Assembly (NCBI GenBank): GCA_018266175.1
Contig: JAFEAY010000003.1
Location: 104,642-168,641 of the forward strand
DNA from: Candidatus Dependentiae bacterium
GTDB lineage: Bacteria; Babelota; Babeliae; Babelales; RVW-14
Direction: 5' to 3'
Length of the DNA stretch: 64,000 bases
Positions 1-9,280 of the stretch are shown in pieces. How positions within the stretch are numbered: the first letter of the stretch is position 1; each line of letters starts with the position of its first letter. A program made the translations under genes and the position numbers. The notes below the pieces were generated by a model that worked only from the letters and a program-made list of their open reading frames with translations, had not been told where the DNA came from and did no database searches.

Positions 1-1
1 A

Positions 2-1309
2 CAACTTCAGTCTAAAATTCAAAAGAAAGAAGATGCTCTTGAGCATCGTGAATTAATACTTGATGATCTTCGTAAAGAATTGCAACAAAAAGAGCGTGAT
101 GCTTCTCGAAGATTAGATCAAATTACCGCTGACGAAGCGAAGATTAAGCGACTTTATACCGATCTTGTTGCAAAGCTTGAACGTATAAGTGGTATGAAGC
201 AAGATGATGCAAAGCGCGTTCTCTTTGAATCTCTTGAAAAAGAGGTTAAACTTGCCAATCAAAAATGGGTTGCAAAAATTGAAGAAGAGACTCGAGAAAC
301 AGCTAAGGAGAAGTCCGTTTCTATTCTTGCCTCCAGCATGCAACGCTATTTGTCCGAACAAGTAACGCTCCATTCATCAAGTGTTATTACACTTCCTAAT
401 GAGGAGATGAAAGGTCGCATTATTGGAAAAGAGGGCAGAAATATTAAGGCTCTTGAAATGGCAACGGGCATGGAGTTTGTTATTGGGGATACCCCTGAAA
501 TTATAACTATTTCAGGATTTAACCCAATTAGACGTGAAATTGCAAAACGATCTTTGAATAAGCTTATTCAAGATGGTCGCATCAATCCAACACGCATTGA
601 AGAAACTGTTGCAAAAGTTGAATTTGAACTTGAAGCAAGTATCGAAGAGATTGGGCAACAGACCGTGCTTGAGTTTGGATTTCGAGGAGTTCATCCAGAA
701 ATCATTAAGCTTGTTGGTAAGCTTTATTTTAGAACAAGCTATACCCAAAATAACTTGGTACATAGCAAAGAAGTTGCATATTTTTCTCGTATGATTGCGT
801 CTGAACTTGGACTAAATCCCGAGCTTGCAGCTCGTGGTGGATTATTCCATGATATTGGTAAGGCTGTTTCGGCAGAAGTTGAAGGGCCACACGCAATTAT
901 CGGTGGAAACTTAGCAAAAGAATACGGCGAAGAACCGTTTGTCGTTAATGCGATTGCATGCCATCACGAAGAAGTACCACCCATTTCAGTATATGGCTTT
1001 ATTGTTCATATTGCTGACGCAATTTCTGCGTCTCGTCCTGGTGCTCGCAAAGAGACACTTTCTACCTATATCAAGCGCCTTGAACAGCTTGAAGAAATAT
1101 CAAATGGCTTTGAAGGTGTTAAGAAGGCTTATGCATTGCAAGCTGGTCGAGAGATTCGTGTTATTGTTGACGAAGATCGCTTAGATGATGAAAAAGCATC
1201 ACAGTTAGCACGAGAACTTGCAAAACGTATCGAAGAAGAAATGGCGTTTCCAGGTGAAATTAAGGTTAATGTCATCAGAGAAAAACGATTTATTCAAGCA
1301 GCACGATAA
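2..1309 (+). CDS. rny: Ribonuclease Y, 5'-truncated by window edge
   Basis: This is the C-terminal part of RNase Y, the membrane-anchored endoribonuclease that initiates mRNA decay. The reading frame is open from the first bases, so the true start and the N-terminal membrane helix lie outside the window. In order, the visible part has a charged coiled coil, a KH domain with the motif GRIIGKEGRNIKALE, and an HD domain with GGLFHDIGKA carrying the metal-binding His-Asp pair. The C-terminal stretch PGEIKVNVIRE is typical of the family. A YmdB-type phosphoesterase follows, which is the usual neighbour in many bacteria. Identification is secure; only the N-terminus is missing. Confidence 0.95.
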   Translation, partial: QLQSKIQKKEDALEHRELILDDLRKELQQKERDASRRLDQITADEAKIKRLYTDLVAKLERISGMKQDDAKRVLFESLEKEVKLANQKWVAKIEEETRETAKEKSVSILASSMQRYLSEQVTLHSSSVITLPNEEMKGRIIGKEGRNIKALEMATGMEFVIGDTPEIITISGFNPIRREIAKRSLNKLIQDGRINPTRIEETVAKVEFELEASIEEIGQQTVLEFGFRGVHPEIIKLVGKLYFRTSYTQNNLVHSKEVAYFSRMIASELGLNPELAARGGLFHDIGKAVSAEVEGPHAIIGGNLAKEYGEEPFVVNAIACHHEEVPPISVYGFIVHIADAISASRPGARKETLSTYIKRLEQLEEISNGFEGVKKAYALQAGREIRVIVDEDRLDDEKASQLARELAKRIEEEMAFPGEIKVNVIREKRFIQAAR

Positions 1310-1323
1310 AATTAGGTTATACC

Positions 1324-1361
1324 AAGCATGGGCTGTCGCGACAGCCCATGCTTTACTTTTT
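1324..1361 (+). terminator. Rho-independent terminator after rny (30-bp perfect palindrome)
   Basis: A perfect 30-base palindrome (1324-1353, arms beginning AAGCATGGGCTGTCG) is followed by a T-rich tail. It lies directly after the rny stop. Any ymdB start upstream of 1381 would fall inside or beside this hairpin, which supports the later start. Confidence 0.75.
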
Positions 1362-1380
1362 AGATGAAATGGAAATTGCA

Positions 1381-2196
1381 ATGGCAGATACGTTACGATT
1401 TATGTTTATTGGCGATGTTGTTGGGCAACCGGGCATGAACGTTTTTCAAAAACTCATCCCACAATTAAAAGAAAAAAATCGTGTTGATGCGGTTATTGTT
1501 AATGGTGAAAATGCTGGTAAAGACGGCAAAGGCCTTTCAGCTAAAAACATTGATTTCTTTAAGCTTCATGGTGCCTCAGTGGTTACAACGGGAAACCATG
1601 TTTGGGACAACAAAGAACTTTATACAGCACTCAATGAACGCAATGATGTCATTAGGCCAGCAAATTATCCTGCAGGATGCCCTGGAAAAGGTTATACCCT
1701 TTTTAACATCGGTTCACACACTATTGCAGTAGTTAATCTCTTTGGCCGATTCGGTATTAGAGATGCACTTGACTGCCCATTCAGAGCAGCAGAATCTCTT
1801 ATTATGATGCTCAAACATAAAACAAATATTATTTTTGTTGATTTTCATGGTGAAGCAACATCCGAAAAACGTGCTATGGGTATGTTTTTAGATGGAAAAG
1901 TTTCTGGCGTTTATGGTACACATACTCATGTTCAGACCGCTGATGAAATGATTATGCCTCAAGGTACATCTTATTTGACCGATCTTGGATCTTGCGGGGC
2001 ATTGAATTCCGTTATTGGTTTTCAATTTGAAGGAATTATTCAGCGCTTTCTTTACCATCCTCGTGCAAGCAAAATGATGGTTGAAGAGCGAGGGCCTCTT
2101 GTTCTATGCGGTATTATGGTTGATGTTGATGTTCAGACCGGTAAGGCAACTCGAGTAGAGCGTATCCGTGTTGTTACTCATGGTGATGGCGAATAG
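1381..2196 (+). CDS. ymdB: YmdB-family metallophosphoesterase
   Basis: The product belongs to the calcineurin-like metallophosphoesterases typified by Bacillus YmdB, a cyclic-nucleotide phosphodiesterase of about 265 residues; this one has 271. Metal-binding motifs are visible in order: the N-terminal GDVVG, the NGENA motif, GNHVWD, and the C-terminal GTHTHVQTAD. The ATG at 1381 is chosen because an upstream in-frame ATG lies within the preceding terminator hairpin and adds residues not seen in the family. Adjacency to rny is conserved across many bacteria and suggests a shared role in RNA turnover or signalling. The natural substrate here is unknown. Confidence 0.9.
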   Translation: MADTLRFMFIGDVVGQPGMNVFQKLIPQLKEKNRVDAVIVNGENAGKDGKGLSAKNIDFFKLHGASVVTTGNHVWDNKELYTALNERNDVIRPANYPAGCPGKGYTLFNIGSHTIAVVNLFGRFGIRDALDCPFRAAESLIMMLKHKTNIIFVDFHGEATSEKRAMGMFLDGKVSGVYGTHTHVQTADEMIMPQGTSYLTDLGSCGALNSVIGFQFEGIIQRFLYHPRASKMMVEERGPLVLCGIMVDVDVQTGKATRVERIRVVTHGDGE

Positions 2197-2208
2197 ACCG
2201 GTTTTTTC

Positions 2209-3282
2209 ATGCTCATCCGTTTTTTTCTTAAACGATTATATCGGCAGTTTTTTATCTGCAGCTCCCTGATTACGATGCTTCTGGCGGCAAGCAATATTTT
2301 TGTTCGCTTGCCAGGCATCATGAGCTTGCGCGTTATACCTATACTATGTATGGTTATGCTGCCTTTAGTTGCAATTTTTGCGATGCCAATAGCGAGCTCT
2401 CTCGCGGTTCAAAATGTTATTGGCAGCTTGCTGATCAATGATGAGCTTCTTTTTATTAGTCTTAGTCGACGTGCACGAACCGCCCTCTATAAGGCTGTTC
2501 TTATTTTTTCTTTATCATTGGTTGCTGCTTACATGCCATTGGTATTTTTTTGGGCACCGCAAAGCTATAGCCGTGGCAAGCAGATGCTTGTTTCATTTGC
2601 GTATGAACAACTGATGCACCTTGAGGCACAAACATTTCATTCGCTCGTTGATGGCATGACCGTTTATTTTGAATCAAAGAGTATCGATGATTTTAGTCCA
2701 AATGATGCTCCTCAAGAGTCTTCTCATAAAAATGAAACTTATTTTAACCACATCTTTTTATCACTTTCATCTAAAAATCAGGATCGGTATTTTCTTACCG
2801 CCAAACAGGGACATCTGACAACTGATCATTTAATAATGAAGCAAGGCTCTTTGCTTCTTATTAAAGGTCAGCGATGCTATTCCGCACAATTTGCAGGAGT
2901 TCACATTGATCTTAAGCAGCTCTGGAATTTGGATCAAAAAGATTCTGTAACCAAAGATGTTAAATTTTCTCCTTTGCCTGAATTATTACAGAAAATGGAC
3001 ACTCAGCAATCGTGGTATATCGAATTCCATAAGCGCCTTGCGCAATTACTTTGGCAGTTGCTCCTTCCTTTCTTAGCACTCTTTTTGGTCATGCTGCTCG
3101 GACAACGAAAAAGCAATATGCTGCTGAGTATTATTACCAGTGGCGTACTCTTTTTTGTGCAATACGTTGCGCTTACGCTTGCTCAGGTGATGCAAAGTTT
3201 TACGCCGGTTGCGTTAGGGTTGCTCTATTTTCCCCCAGTTTTTTTTATGCTTTTTCTTGCTTATAAGGCCCGTAAATCTTAA
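2209..3282 (+). CDS. LptF/LptG-family permease (YjgP/YjgQ)
   Basis: This 357-residue protein matches the size and topology of LptF/LptG, the permease subunits of the ABC machine that extracts lipopolysaccharide from the inner membrane. Predicted helices lie near residues 12-32, 40-75 and 95-115, then comes a soluble periplasmic domain (about 120-285), then three C-terminal helices (about 285-355). The N-terminal pattern IRFFLKRLYRQF and the long stretch of small residues before LLINDEL are family-like. The gene starts 12 bases after ymdB and may be co-transcribed. LptF cannot be separated from LptG on this evidence, and no partner permease or LptB ATPase gene is in the window. Confidence 0.75.
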   Translation: MLIRFFLKRLYRQFFICSSLITMLLAASNIFVRLPGIMSLRVIPILCMVMLPLVAIFAMPIASSLAVQNVIGSLLINDELLFISLSRRARTALYKAVLIFSLSLVAAYMPLVFFWAPQSYSRGKQMLVSFAYEQLMHLEAQTFHSLVDGMTVYFESKSIDDFSPNDAPQESSHKNETYFNHIFLSLSSKNQDRYFLTAKQGHLTTDHLIMKQGSLLLIKGQRCYSAQFAGVHIDLKQLWNLDQKDSVTKDVKFSPLPELLQKMDTQQSWYIEFHKRLAQLLWQLLLPFLALFLVMLLGQRKSNMLLSIITSGVLFFVQYVALTLAQVMQSFTPVALGLLYFPPVFFMLFLAYKARKS

Positions 3283-3420
3283 TTTGTGTATTTCTTAATT
3301 ATCTTATTCCCTTTCCCTATGAGCCGAATTAACCATTAATAATATTTCTGTTACGCTGCCTATTACGAAAACTTTTAGTATCGTTCCAGTTTTAATAAAC
3401 ACATCTAAAAAAGGATTTAT

Positions 3421-4311
3421 ATGTTTTTAGTTATTGTACTTTATGCAGTTCTTGCAGCTACATTTACGCTGGCAAAAAATGCTTTATTTTACGCATCACC
3501 ATGCTTTCTTATCGGTTTTCGCATGATCTTGGCTGGAAGCATACTTCTTGGATATCAACTGTTTAAAAATCCTGGTGTGTTGCAAGGTGTAAAGCCTTCA
3601 CATTATGGAAAGTTTTTTGTAACAGCACTTTTTCATATCTACTTTGCATTTGTGCTTGAGTTTTGGGCTCTTCAGTATATTTCTGCACTGAAGACTGTTC
3701 TTATCTATTCGTTGACCCCCTTTATCTCAGCCATTTTGGCATACGTGCTACTTGGCCATAAACTTACCAAACTCAAGGTTGCGGGAATTGTGATTGGTAC
3801 CACAGGGCTTATTCCTGTGTTGTTATCGCAAAGTACCGGTGAGCAGGGTTTTGCAACGCTCTTTGCGCTGAGCGTTCCAGAGGTTGTCTTGCTGTGCGCA
3901 GTTTTTTGTGCTGCTTATGCCTGGTTTCGAGTTAAAGGCCTTATGGATAAGGGGTATCATTTCGCGCTGATCAATGGTATTACCATGTTAATCGGTGGTA
4001 TTTTGAGTATGATTACTTCATTTATTGTTGAAGGCATACATCCTGCCGTGAGCGATTGGTCAGGATTTTTATTCTGGGTTTTGTTACTCGTTCTTTTTGC
4101 CAACGGCATTTTTTACAATATGTACGGTTGGCTCATGAATCGCTACTCAATAACGTTTATTTCGTTTGCCGGATTTTTATGCCCAACGTTTGCTACGTTA
4201 TTTGAGTGGCTTTTTTTCAACGGTGATATCACTTGGCATTATTTACTCTGCCTTGTGCTTGTTACCGGTGGCCTCTGGCTCTTTTATAAAGATGAATTGA
4301 AGGCAACGTAA
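3421..4311 (+). CDS. EamA/DMT-family membrane transporter
   Basis: The 296-residue protein is almost entirely hydrophobic, with about ten predicted transmembrane helices in two similar halves. This is the usual architecture of drug/metabolite transporter (EamA) proteins. The motif ISALKTVLIYSLTPFISAILAY in helices 3-4 is typical of the first EamA repeat, and the region ending GGLWLFYKDE closes the second. The substrate cannot be told from sequence; relatives export amino acids, nucleotides or other metabolites. An AAAGGA-type ribosome site precedes the ATG. The gene converges on gmk with only four bases between the stops. Confidence 0.8.
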   Translation: MFLVIVLYAVLAATFTLAKNALFYASPCFLIGFRMILAGSILLGYQLFKNPGVLQGVKPSHYGKFFVTALFHIYFAFVLEFWALQYISALKTVLIYSLTPFISAILAYVLLGHKLTKLKVAGIVIGTTGLIPVLLSQSTGEQGFATLFALSVPEVVLLCAVFCAAYAWFRVKGLMDKGYHFALINGITMLIGGILSMITSFIVEGIHPAVSDWSGFLFWVLLLVLFANGIFYNMYGWLMNRYSITFISFAGFLCPTFATLFEWLFFNGDITWHYLLCLVLVTGGLWLFYKDELKAT

Positions 4312-4315
4312 CAAG

Positions 4316-4915
4316 TTACCGTTGAAGCTCTTGTTCAATAATATTTTTTACCTGTTCAACCGTTATATCAAAAACGTTGTTCTGAACATGATAATCAAAT
4401 GATCTTTCGTCTTGCTCTTGGCTCATTTCTTCTTGGGCTAAAGCAAGGCGCCGAGCAATAACTTCAGGTGAATCGGTCCCTCGATTTTGCAAGCGCTGAC
4501 ACAGTGTTTGAAAGTCTGGAACCAAAAGCCAAATAAGTACAGCAGCTGGAACAAGCTTTTTGATGACCAGCGCCCCTGGTCGATCGGTTACCATGAGGTA
4601 TGATTTCCCCTGTTCTAAATCTTTAAGAATCGATGCCGGTGATCCATAAAAATTTCCGGCATATTCTGTCGTTTCTAAGAAAAAACCCTGATTAATATGG
4701 CTTTTAAATTCATCGACTGAAAGAAAGTTATAATCTACCCCGTTCAGTTCGCCTGATCGGGGAGAACGCGAAGTTGAAGTAATAACTTTTTTTAGATTAA
4801 AATCGTTACCATACTTTTTTAAAAGAGCTCGAGAAACCGATGTTTTTCCAGCACCTGAACATGCAGAAATGACGAAAAGCTTGCCGATATTCGTTGATTT
4901 TTCCATTTTTTCCAT
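4316..4915 (-). CDS. gmk: Guanylate kinase
   Basis: Guanylate kinase phosphorylates GMP to GDP with ATP. At 199 residues it is of normal family length. The P-loop SACSGAGKTS lies near residues 17-26. The GMP-binding segment follows, with TSTSRSPRSGELNGVDYNF and then the E-TTEYAGNFYGSP region. The lid and C-terminal part show ARRLALAQEEM. Two in-frame ATGs three codons apart (4915 and 4906) are both possible starts. The gene stands alone on the minus strand between plus-strand genes. Confidence 0.95.
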   Translation of the reverse strand: MEKMEKSTNIGKLFVISACSGAGKTSVSRALLKKYGNDFNLKKVITSTSRSPRSGELNGVDYNFLSVDEFKSHINQGFFLETTEYAGNFYGSPASILKDLEQGKSYLMVTDRPGALVIKKLVPAAVLIWLLVPDFQTLCQRLQNRGTDSPEVIARRLALAQEEMSQEQDERSFDYHVQNNVFDITVEQVKNIIEQELQR

Positions 4916-4955
4916 AGAAATAATATTCTCTTAGTCTTTTTGGGCTGAATTAAAT

Positions 4956-4984
4956 TTGCCATTTATTGGCTTACGTTGTATGAT
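4956..4984 (+). promoter_or_regulatory. Sigma-70-like promoter upstream of the cysteine protease candidate
   Basis: TTGCCA (4956-4961) and TATGAT (4979-4984) are separated by 17 bases. They lie about 90 bases upstream of the ATG at 5071, on the same strand. The call rests on consensus match and spacing only. Confidence 0.5.
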
Positions 4985-5070
4985 TGCCTTCCATTTATTG
5001 ATGCAATTATTATGGTTTATCATAATCTTTGCAAGTTTTTAAGATTCTTCTCTTTAATAAGGCTTTTACT

Positions 5071-6768
5071 ATGAATTTAAACAAGCGAAATATTTTTTTG
5101 ACGTTAGTTCTAACGCTTATATCAGCATCATCTTTTTATACGGTTCAGGCTGATTTTTTAGACCATAAGTCTATCGAATTGGAACAGCTCCATTTATATA
5201 AAATTATTATTGGGGTTAAGGCGGCTTGTTTGAGTGAAAGAATTGAAACCCTTCAACAAAAGGGAAATACCTCAAAAGATTTTGATTTGACAGCACAATC
5301 ATCACTTAAATTTATTGAACTTGCACTTCAAGAGATGAATGATATTGTTGTAGGACTGAATAAAGGAATTCTTTCGGGGAATATAGAAATTGAATATAAG
5401 TTTGTTAATTTATGTAATTTTCTTCAAGACAAAGAGATTACCCCTCGGTCATTACGTGAATTAAGAACAAAAGTTAATGAATTTGATATTGTCTTAAAAG
5501 AATTCTGTAGAAAGAAAAAATATTATCTTAAACCTGAAGCATTTGAACTTGTAAATAAAATGATACGCCTTAATCATATCCTTATTCAAGGTGTTCTGCA
5601 TGATAATTATTTTGATCTTTCAATGACCGATTTGGCGCTTGACCTTATCTTCCATCGACCATTGGAATTTGCACAAAATCACAAGCTTTTGATTGGAGGA
5701 ACGTTATTGATAGCGTGTGGCATTATTGCGGCTATTTATGGGTATCCTTCTTATGTACGGTATCAGCTTGAAAATAGAAATCCAAACTATCAGTGCCATC
5801 AGTTGCATGGTTTTTCTCAGCCTATTGGAAGTGGCGATTGCGCTCTTTATTCGCTTGTTCATACTCTCTTAATGATGAATCCTGCAGCTCAAAATCAAGC
5901 TCAGGGACCCGTTAATCTTATTAATGCTGATGTAATGCAAGAGAGATTAAATGCTATTCCTTCATTGAATCCTGTTATAGAAGGTATGCAAGGTATTATT
6001 AGAAATCATCGCGATGCTGATCGAAACCCTAATGTTCCTGAAAATGGCTGGCTGACTGCTGATGAGGTTGAGCTATTCCTTGCTCCAGATGCGCTTCATG
6101 GTCTTGCTGCTCAGCTTCAAGCAATTGGCATTAACGAACAAGCTATTGATTTTCAAGATATTCATATTATGGAAAATCTTGGATTTCTTGCTCGAGGTCA
6201 AGGAATTCCTGATTGGTTACCCGTTGCCGTTGATCGCTTTAGAAGACTTAATCGTCCGCAAGGAATTGTTCTATTCACTCATGGTCACTGGGTTGCTTTG
6301 CGTCTGCAACGTGATGCACAAGGTGTTATTCAACCACTGATGATTGACTCTGCGTTGTATAACATCACCAATCATCCAATTGTTAATCAAGTCATTCAAT
6401 TATTCACTCAACAACCCTTTGCGTCTCCTTATGGTCTTGCAAATATTACTCCGAGTATCGATAATGCGACAGGTATTCTTAATGGAAATGCTGATTATGC
6501 AAGCGATGCCGATCGTCATGCAGCGGTACTCAATCACTTAAGAAGAGCAATCGATGGTATTCAAGGATCACCCGCAGATCAACGTGCTCAAGAGTTTGCA
6601 TATTATCAACAAAGTCTTACAGGTCTATTTAATAATCTGCGTAATACTTGTCTTGCGCTTAATCTGCATCAAGTTGCGCTTGAACAAGCACCTTATATTA
6701 TTAACTTTGATAATATTGAAAATATAGATCAGTTGATTATTGCTCTTGTTGGACATCCATTTGCATAA
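5071..6768 (+). CDS. Exported, membrane-anchored papain/OTU-like cysteine protease candidate
   Basis: No close family was recognised for the whole 565-residue protein. It begins with a signal peptide (MNLNKRN then a hydrophobic run ending VQA), continues as a helical domain, has a hydrophobic helix near residues 204-225, and ends in a soluble C-terminal domain. That domain holds GSGDCALYSL with Cys257, then HGHWVAL with His406, then MIDSA with Asp426. The order Cys-His-Asp with these local contexts resembles papain-fold deubiquitinases such as OTU and C19 enzymes. The ATG at 5071 is preferred over a TTG 42 bases earlier because it begins the signal peptide. Catalytic function is an inference. 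A host-directed protease fits the other ubiquitin-related genes nearby. Confidence 0.5.
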   Translation: MNLNKRNIFLTLVLTLISASSFYTVQADFLDHKSIELEQLHLYKIIIGVKAACLSERIETLQQKGNTSKDFDLTAQSSLKFIELALQEMNDIVVGLNKGILSGNIEIEYKFVNLCNFLQDKEITPRSLRELRTKVNEFDIVLKEFCRKKKYYLKPEAFELVNKMIRLNHILIQGVLHDNYFDLSMTDLALDLIFHRPLEFAQNHKLLIGGTLLIACGIIAAIYGYPSYVRYQLENRNPNYQCHQLHGFSQPIGSGDCALYSLVHTLLMMNPAAQNQAQGPVNLINADVMQERLNAIPSLNPVIEGMQGIIRNHRDADRNPNVPENGWLTADEVELFLAPDALHGLAAQLQAIGINEQAIDFQDIHIMENLGFLARGQGIPDWLPVAVDRFRRLNRPQGIVLFTHGHWVALRLQRDAQGVIQPLMIDSALYNITNHPIVNQVIQLFTQQPFASPYGLANITPSIDNATGILNGNADYASDADRHAAVLNHLRRAIDGIQGSPADQRAQEFAYYQQSLTGLFNNLRNTCLALNLHQVALEQAPYIINFDNIENIDQLIIALVGHPFA

Positions 6769-6780
6769 GATATAAAAACT

Positions 6781-6806
6781 ACAAGCATTCTTTGTAATGC
6801 TTTTGT
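6781..6806 (+). terminator. Weak hairpin terminator after the cysteine protease candidate
   Basis: The arms AAGCATT (6783-6789) and AATGCTT (6796-6802) form a stem with a 6-base loop, followed by TTGT. The T-run is short, so efficiency is uncertain. Confidence 0.45.
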
Positions 6807-6860
6807 ATACTAGAGCCGACGCGAAAAAAAGTTTTATGCACCATACGTGAAAGAGTTACG

Positions 6861-8294
6861 ATGAGTACGCTACCAGATATAAAGACAAATTTTGCTGAAT
6901 GGTACCAAGAAGTTATTGTCGCTGCTGATGTAACTGACGCAAGTCCAACCAAAGGTTGCGTTGTCATCAAGCCGTATGGCTTTGCCATTTGGGAAAATAT
7001 TAAGCAAGATCTTGATTCCCGTATCAAATCTGAAGGTGTGCCCAATGCTTACTTCCCGTTACTTATTCCTCAGTCATTTCTCAGTAAAGAAGCTAAGCAC
7101 GTAGAGGGGTTCTCTCCAGAGCTTGCAGTTGTAACTCACGGTGGTGGTGAAAAGCTTGAAGAACCGCTTGTTGTTCGTCCAACTTCAGAAACGATGATTT
7201 ATCATATGTTTGCACGCTGGATCAAATCATGGCGCGATTTGCCTTACAAAGTAAATCAGTGGGCAAACGTTGTTCGCTGGGAAATGAGAACTCGTCCATT
7301 TTTGCGCACCCTTGAATTTTTGTGGCAAGAAGGACACACTGCTCACCGTACACGTGAAGAAGCTATTCAGATGGCGGCTACCATGCTGCGCCACTATAAA
7401 GAAATTTATGAAAATCTACTTGCTATACCGGTTGTTGCCGGCATAAAATCTGAAAGTGAACGATTTGCTGGTGCTGATCAAACGTACACCATCGAATGTC
7501 TCATGCCTGATGGTAAGGCATTGCAAGGCTGTACAACACACGTCCTTGCTCATAGCTTTCCACAAGCATTTGATGTTTTATTTCAGGACCAAGATGGTCA
7601 AATGAAATCACCTTTTTGTACAAGCTGGGGCTTTACAACCAGGTCAGTTGGTGCCGTTATCATGATGCACGGTGACCAGAAAGGCCTTGTTATGCCACCA
7701 AAGGTTGCGCCTATTAAAGCGGTAATTATCCCTATTTATAAAACTGATGACGAAAAATTGTTGGTTCTCCAAAAAGCATATGATGTAAAACAATTACTTA
7801 CCACAAATGGTATGGACATTGTTATTGATGCGGATGATCAAAAATCACCTGGTTCTAAATTTTATGAATGGGAACTCAAAGGCGTTCCTGTTCGGATTGA
7901 AATTGGACCAAAAGATCTTGAAAAAAATCAGGTTGTTCTGGTCAGCCGCATTGAAGAAGATAAAACCAAGAGAAAAACATTTGTCCCATTTGAGGGTTTA
8001 AAAATTCAATTTCACATGCTTTTGGATGCTATTCAAGCTGAGCTTTTTAAGCGAGCTCAGGAGCGTGTGAAGTCTATGTGGCACCAGGCAGAAAGCCTTG
8101 AAGAATTCGGTCCTTTGCTTGAAAAAAACAATGGCTTGTATCAAGTTGGCTGGTGTGGTAGTAATGAGTGTGAGGTGCGTGTTAAAGAATTTAAGGGCAC
8201 CGTCCGATGCTTACTTGAAGATCAAAAACATGCTCATTGTTTTGCTTGCAAACAAGCAAGTAAGCAAGACATTCTTGTTGCTAAAGCATACTAA
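6861..8294 (+). CDS. proS: Prolyl-tRNA synthetase, archaeal/eukaryal type
   Basis: The enzyme charges tRNA(Pro) with proline. At 477 residues it is the short form without the bacterial insertion editing domain. Class II motifs are clear: motif 2 in the VVRPTSETMIYHMF to RWEMRTRPFLRTLEFLWQEGHTAH region, and the motif 3 area with GFTTRSVGAVIMMHGD. An anticodon-binding domain follows, and then a C-terminal extension with cysteine pairs (CGSNEC and CFAC) resembling the zinc-binding tail of archaeal and eukaryal ProRS. This type also occurs in some bacteria, so it hints at an old transfer but is not unique. It is followed closely by the xer gene. Confidence 0.93.
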   Translation: MSTLPDIKTNFAEWYQEVIVAADVTDASPTKGCVVIKPYGFAIWENIKQDLDSRIKSEGVPNAYFPLLIPQSFLSKEAKHVEGFSPELAVVTHGGGEKLEEPLVVRPTSETMIYHMFARWIKSWRDLPYKVNQWANVVRWEMRTRPFLRTLEFLWQEGHTAHRTREEAIQMAATMLRHYKEIYENLLAIPVVAGIKSESERFAGADQTYTIECLMPDGKALQGCTTHVLAHSFPQAFDVLFQDQDGQMKSPFCTSWGFTTRSVGAVIMMHGDQKGLVMPPKVAPIKAVIIPIYKTDDEKLLVLQKAYDVKQLLTTNGMDIVIDADDQKSPGSKFYEWELKGVPVRIEIGPKDLEKNQVVLVSRIEEDKTKRKTFVPFEGLKIQFHMLLDAIQAELFKRAQERVKSMWHQAESLEEFGPLLEKNNGLYQVGWCGSNECEVRVKEFKGTVRCLLEDQKHAHCFACKQASKQDILVAKAY

Positions 8295-8335
8295 AAAGCT
8301 TTTTGATTATGAAAAAAAACGGAGGAAGAAAGTTC

Positions 8336-9253
8336 ATGATGCAACGCGATGAATATATTGCCCAGTTTCAGAACTATCTTCTGACCGAAAAACGTGTTTC
8401 GCACAATACCTTTGCTGCATATCGCCAAGATATTAACCAATTGATAGAGTTTTTGGATAAGGAACGGCTTGGGCTTAGCGCGGTAACGCCGCAGAATCTC
8501 AAGAAGTTCCTTAAACATTTACGCGATTCTGGCTTAACGGCAAAGTCTATCTCTCGAAAAATCTCTTCAATTAAGCTGTTTTTTGAATTTGTTCACAACC
8601 GTTTCAAACTCAAAAATAGTGCCCAAGGGCTTGTTTTTCCAAAGGTTGAAAAGACGCTACCAAATTTCTTAACCGAGCAAGAGATTCAAAAACTTTTAAG
8701 CGCTGCAAATAGAGATGTAACCCCCAAAGGGATTAGAAATAAAGTGATGCTTTATTTACTTTACGCATCAGGTATGCGTGTTTCTGAGTTGGTCAATATG
8801 ACCACTGACCAAATTCATTTTGATACCGGGTTTATTCATTTAGTTGGAAAAGGTCATAAAGAGCGTGTTATTCCCCTACCTAAAAACATTCTTGAAATGC
8901 TTAAGCAGTATCTTGAAGTGATTTACAAACAACTTATTCCAGAAAAAATATCGAATTTGGGGAAAAAGAATTATCTTTTTCCTGCGGTTTATAATAATGC
9001 CGTTAAACCGATATCCCGCCAACTCTTTTGGATTACACTCAAGAAGATTCTAAGCTTGGCTGCTATCTTTAAAAACGTTTCTCCGCATAGTCTGCGCCAC
9101 TCTCTGGCGACACATCTGCTCAAAAATGGGGCTGACATTCGTTCGCTTCAAATGCTTTTGGGCCATGAGAATTTAGCGACGGTGCAGATTTATACGCATC
9201 TTGGAACTTCACAAGTTCGTAAGGTATATGATAAAAAGCATCCTCGGGCGTAA
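8336..9253 (+). CDS. Tyrosine recombinase XerC/XerD-like
   Basis: This is a tyrosine site-specific recombinase of the Xer type, likely resolving chromosome dimers at dif. The N-terminal SAM-like core-binding domain spans roughly residues 1-95. The catalytic domain carries Arg148 (ASGMRVSEL), the GKGHKERVIPL lysine region, His251 and Arg254 (HSLRHSLATHL), LGHENL, and the nucleophile Tyr286 (IYTHLG). The C-terminal DKKHPRA is characteristic of XerC/D. GGAGG about ten bases upstream supports the ATG at 8336 over one at 8303. No second xer gene is in the window, so XerC cannot be told from XerD. Confidence 0.9.
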   Translation: MMQRDEYIAQFQNYLLTEKRVSHNTFAAYRQDINQLIEFLDKERLGLSAVTPQNLKKFLKHLRDSGLTAKSISRKISSIKLFFEFVHNRFKLKNSAQGLVFPKVEKTLPNFLTEQEIQKLLSAANRDVTPKGIRNKVMLYLLYASGMRVSELVNMTTDQIHFDTGFIHLVGKGHKERVIPLPKNILEMLKQYLEVIYKQLIPEKISNLGKKNYLFPAVYNNAVKPISRQLFWITLKKILSLAAIFKNVSPHSLRHSLATHLLKNGADIRSLQMLLGHENLATVQIYTHLGTSQVRKVYDKKHPRA

Positions 9254-9280
9254 GGTTTTTGCTTAATAAATATTTTATAA

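Noticed and set aside
1348..1380. Upstream in-frame ATG for the ymdB gene
   Set aside because: It lies within the rny terminator palindrome and adds residues not found in the family; the ATG at 1381 fits better.
3325..3352. Shared motif ATTAACCATTA...ATATTTCT at about 3328 and 14138
   Set aside because: The match is short and AT-rich, and the two copies lie in opposite orientation relative to their nearest genes, so chance is the simpler reading.
8336..9253. Xer recombinase as a mobile-element integrase
   Set aside because: The C-terminal DKKHPRA and length are those of XerC/D housekeeping recombinases, and no attachment-site repeats or phage genes flank it.
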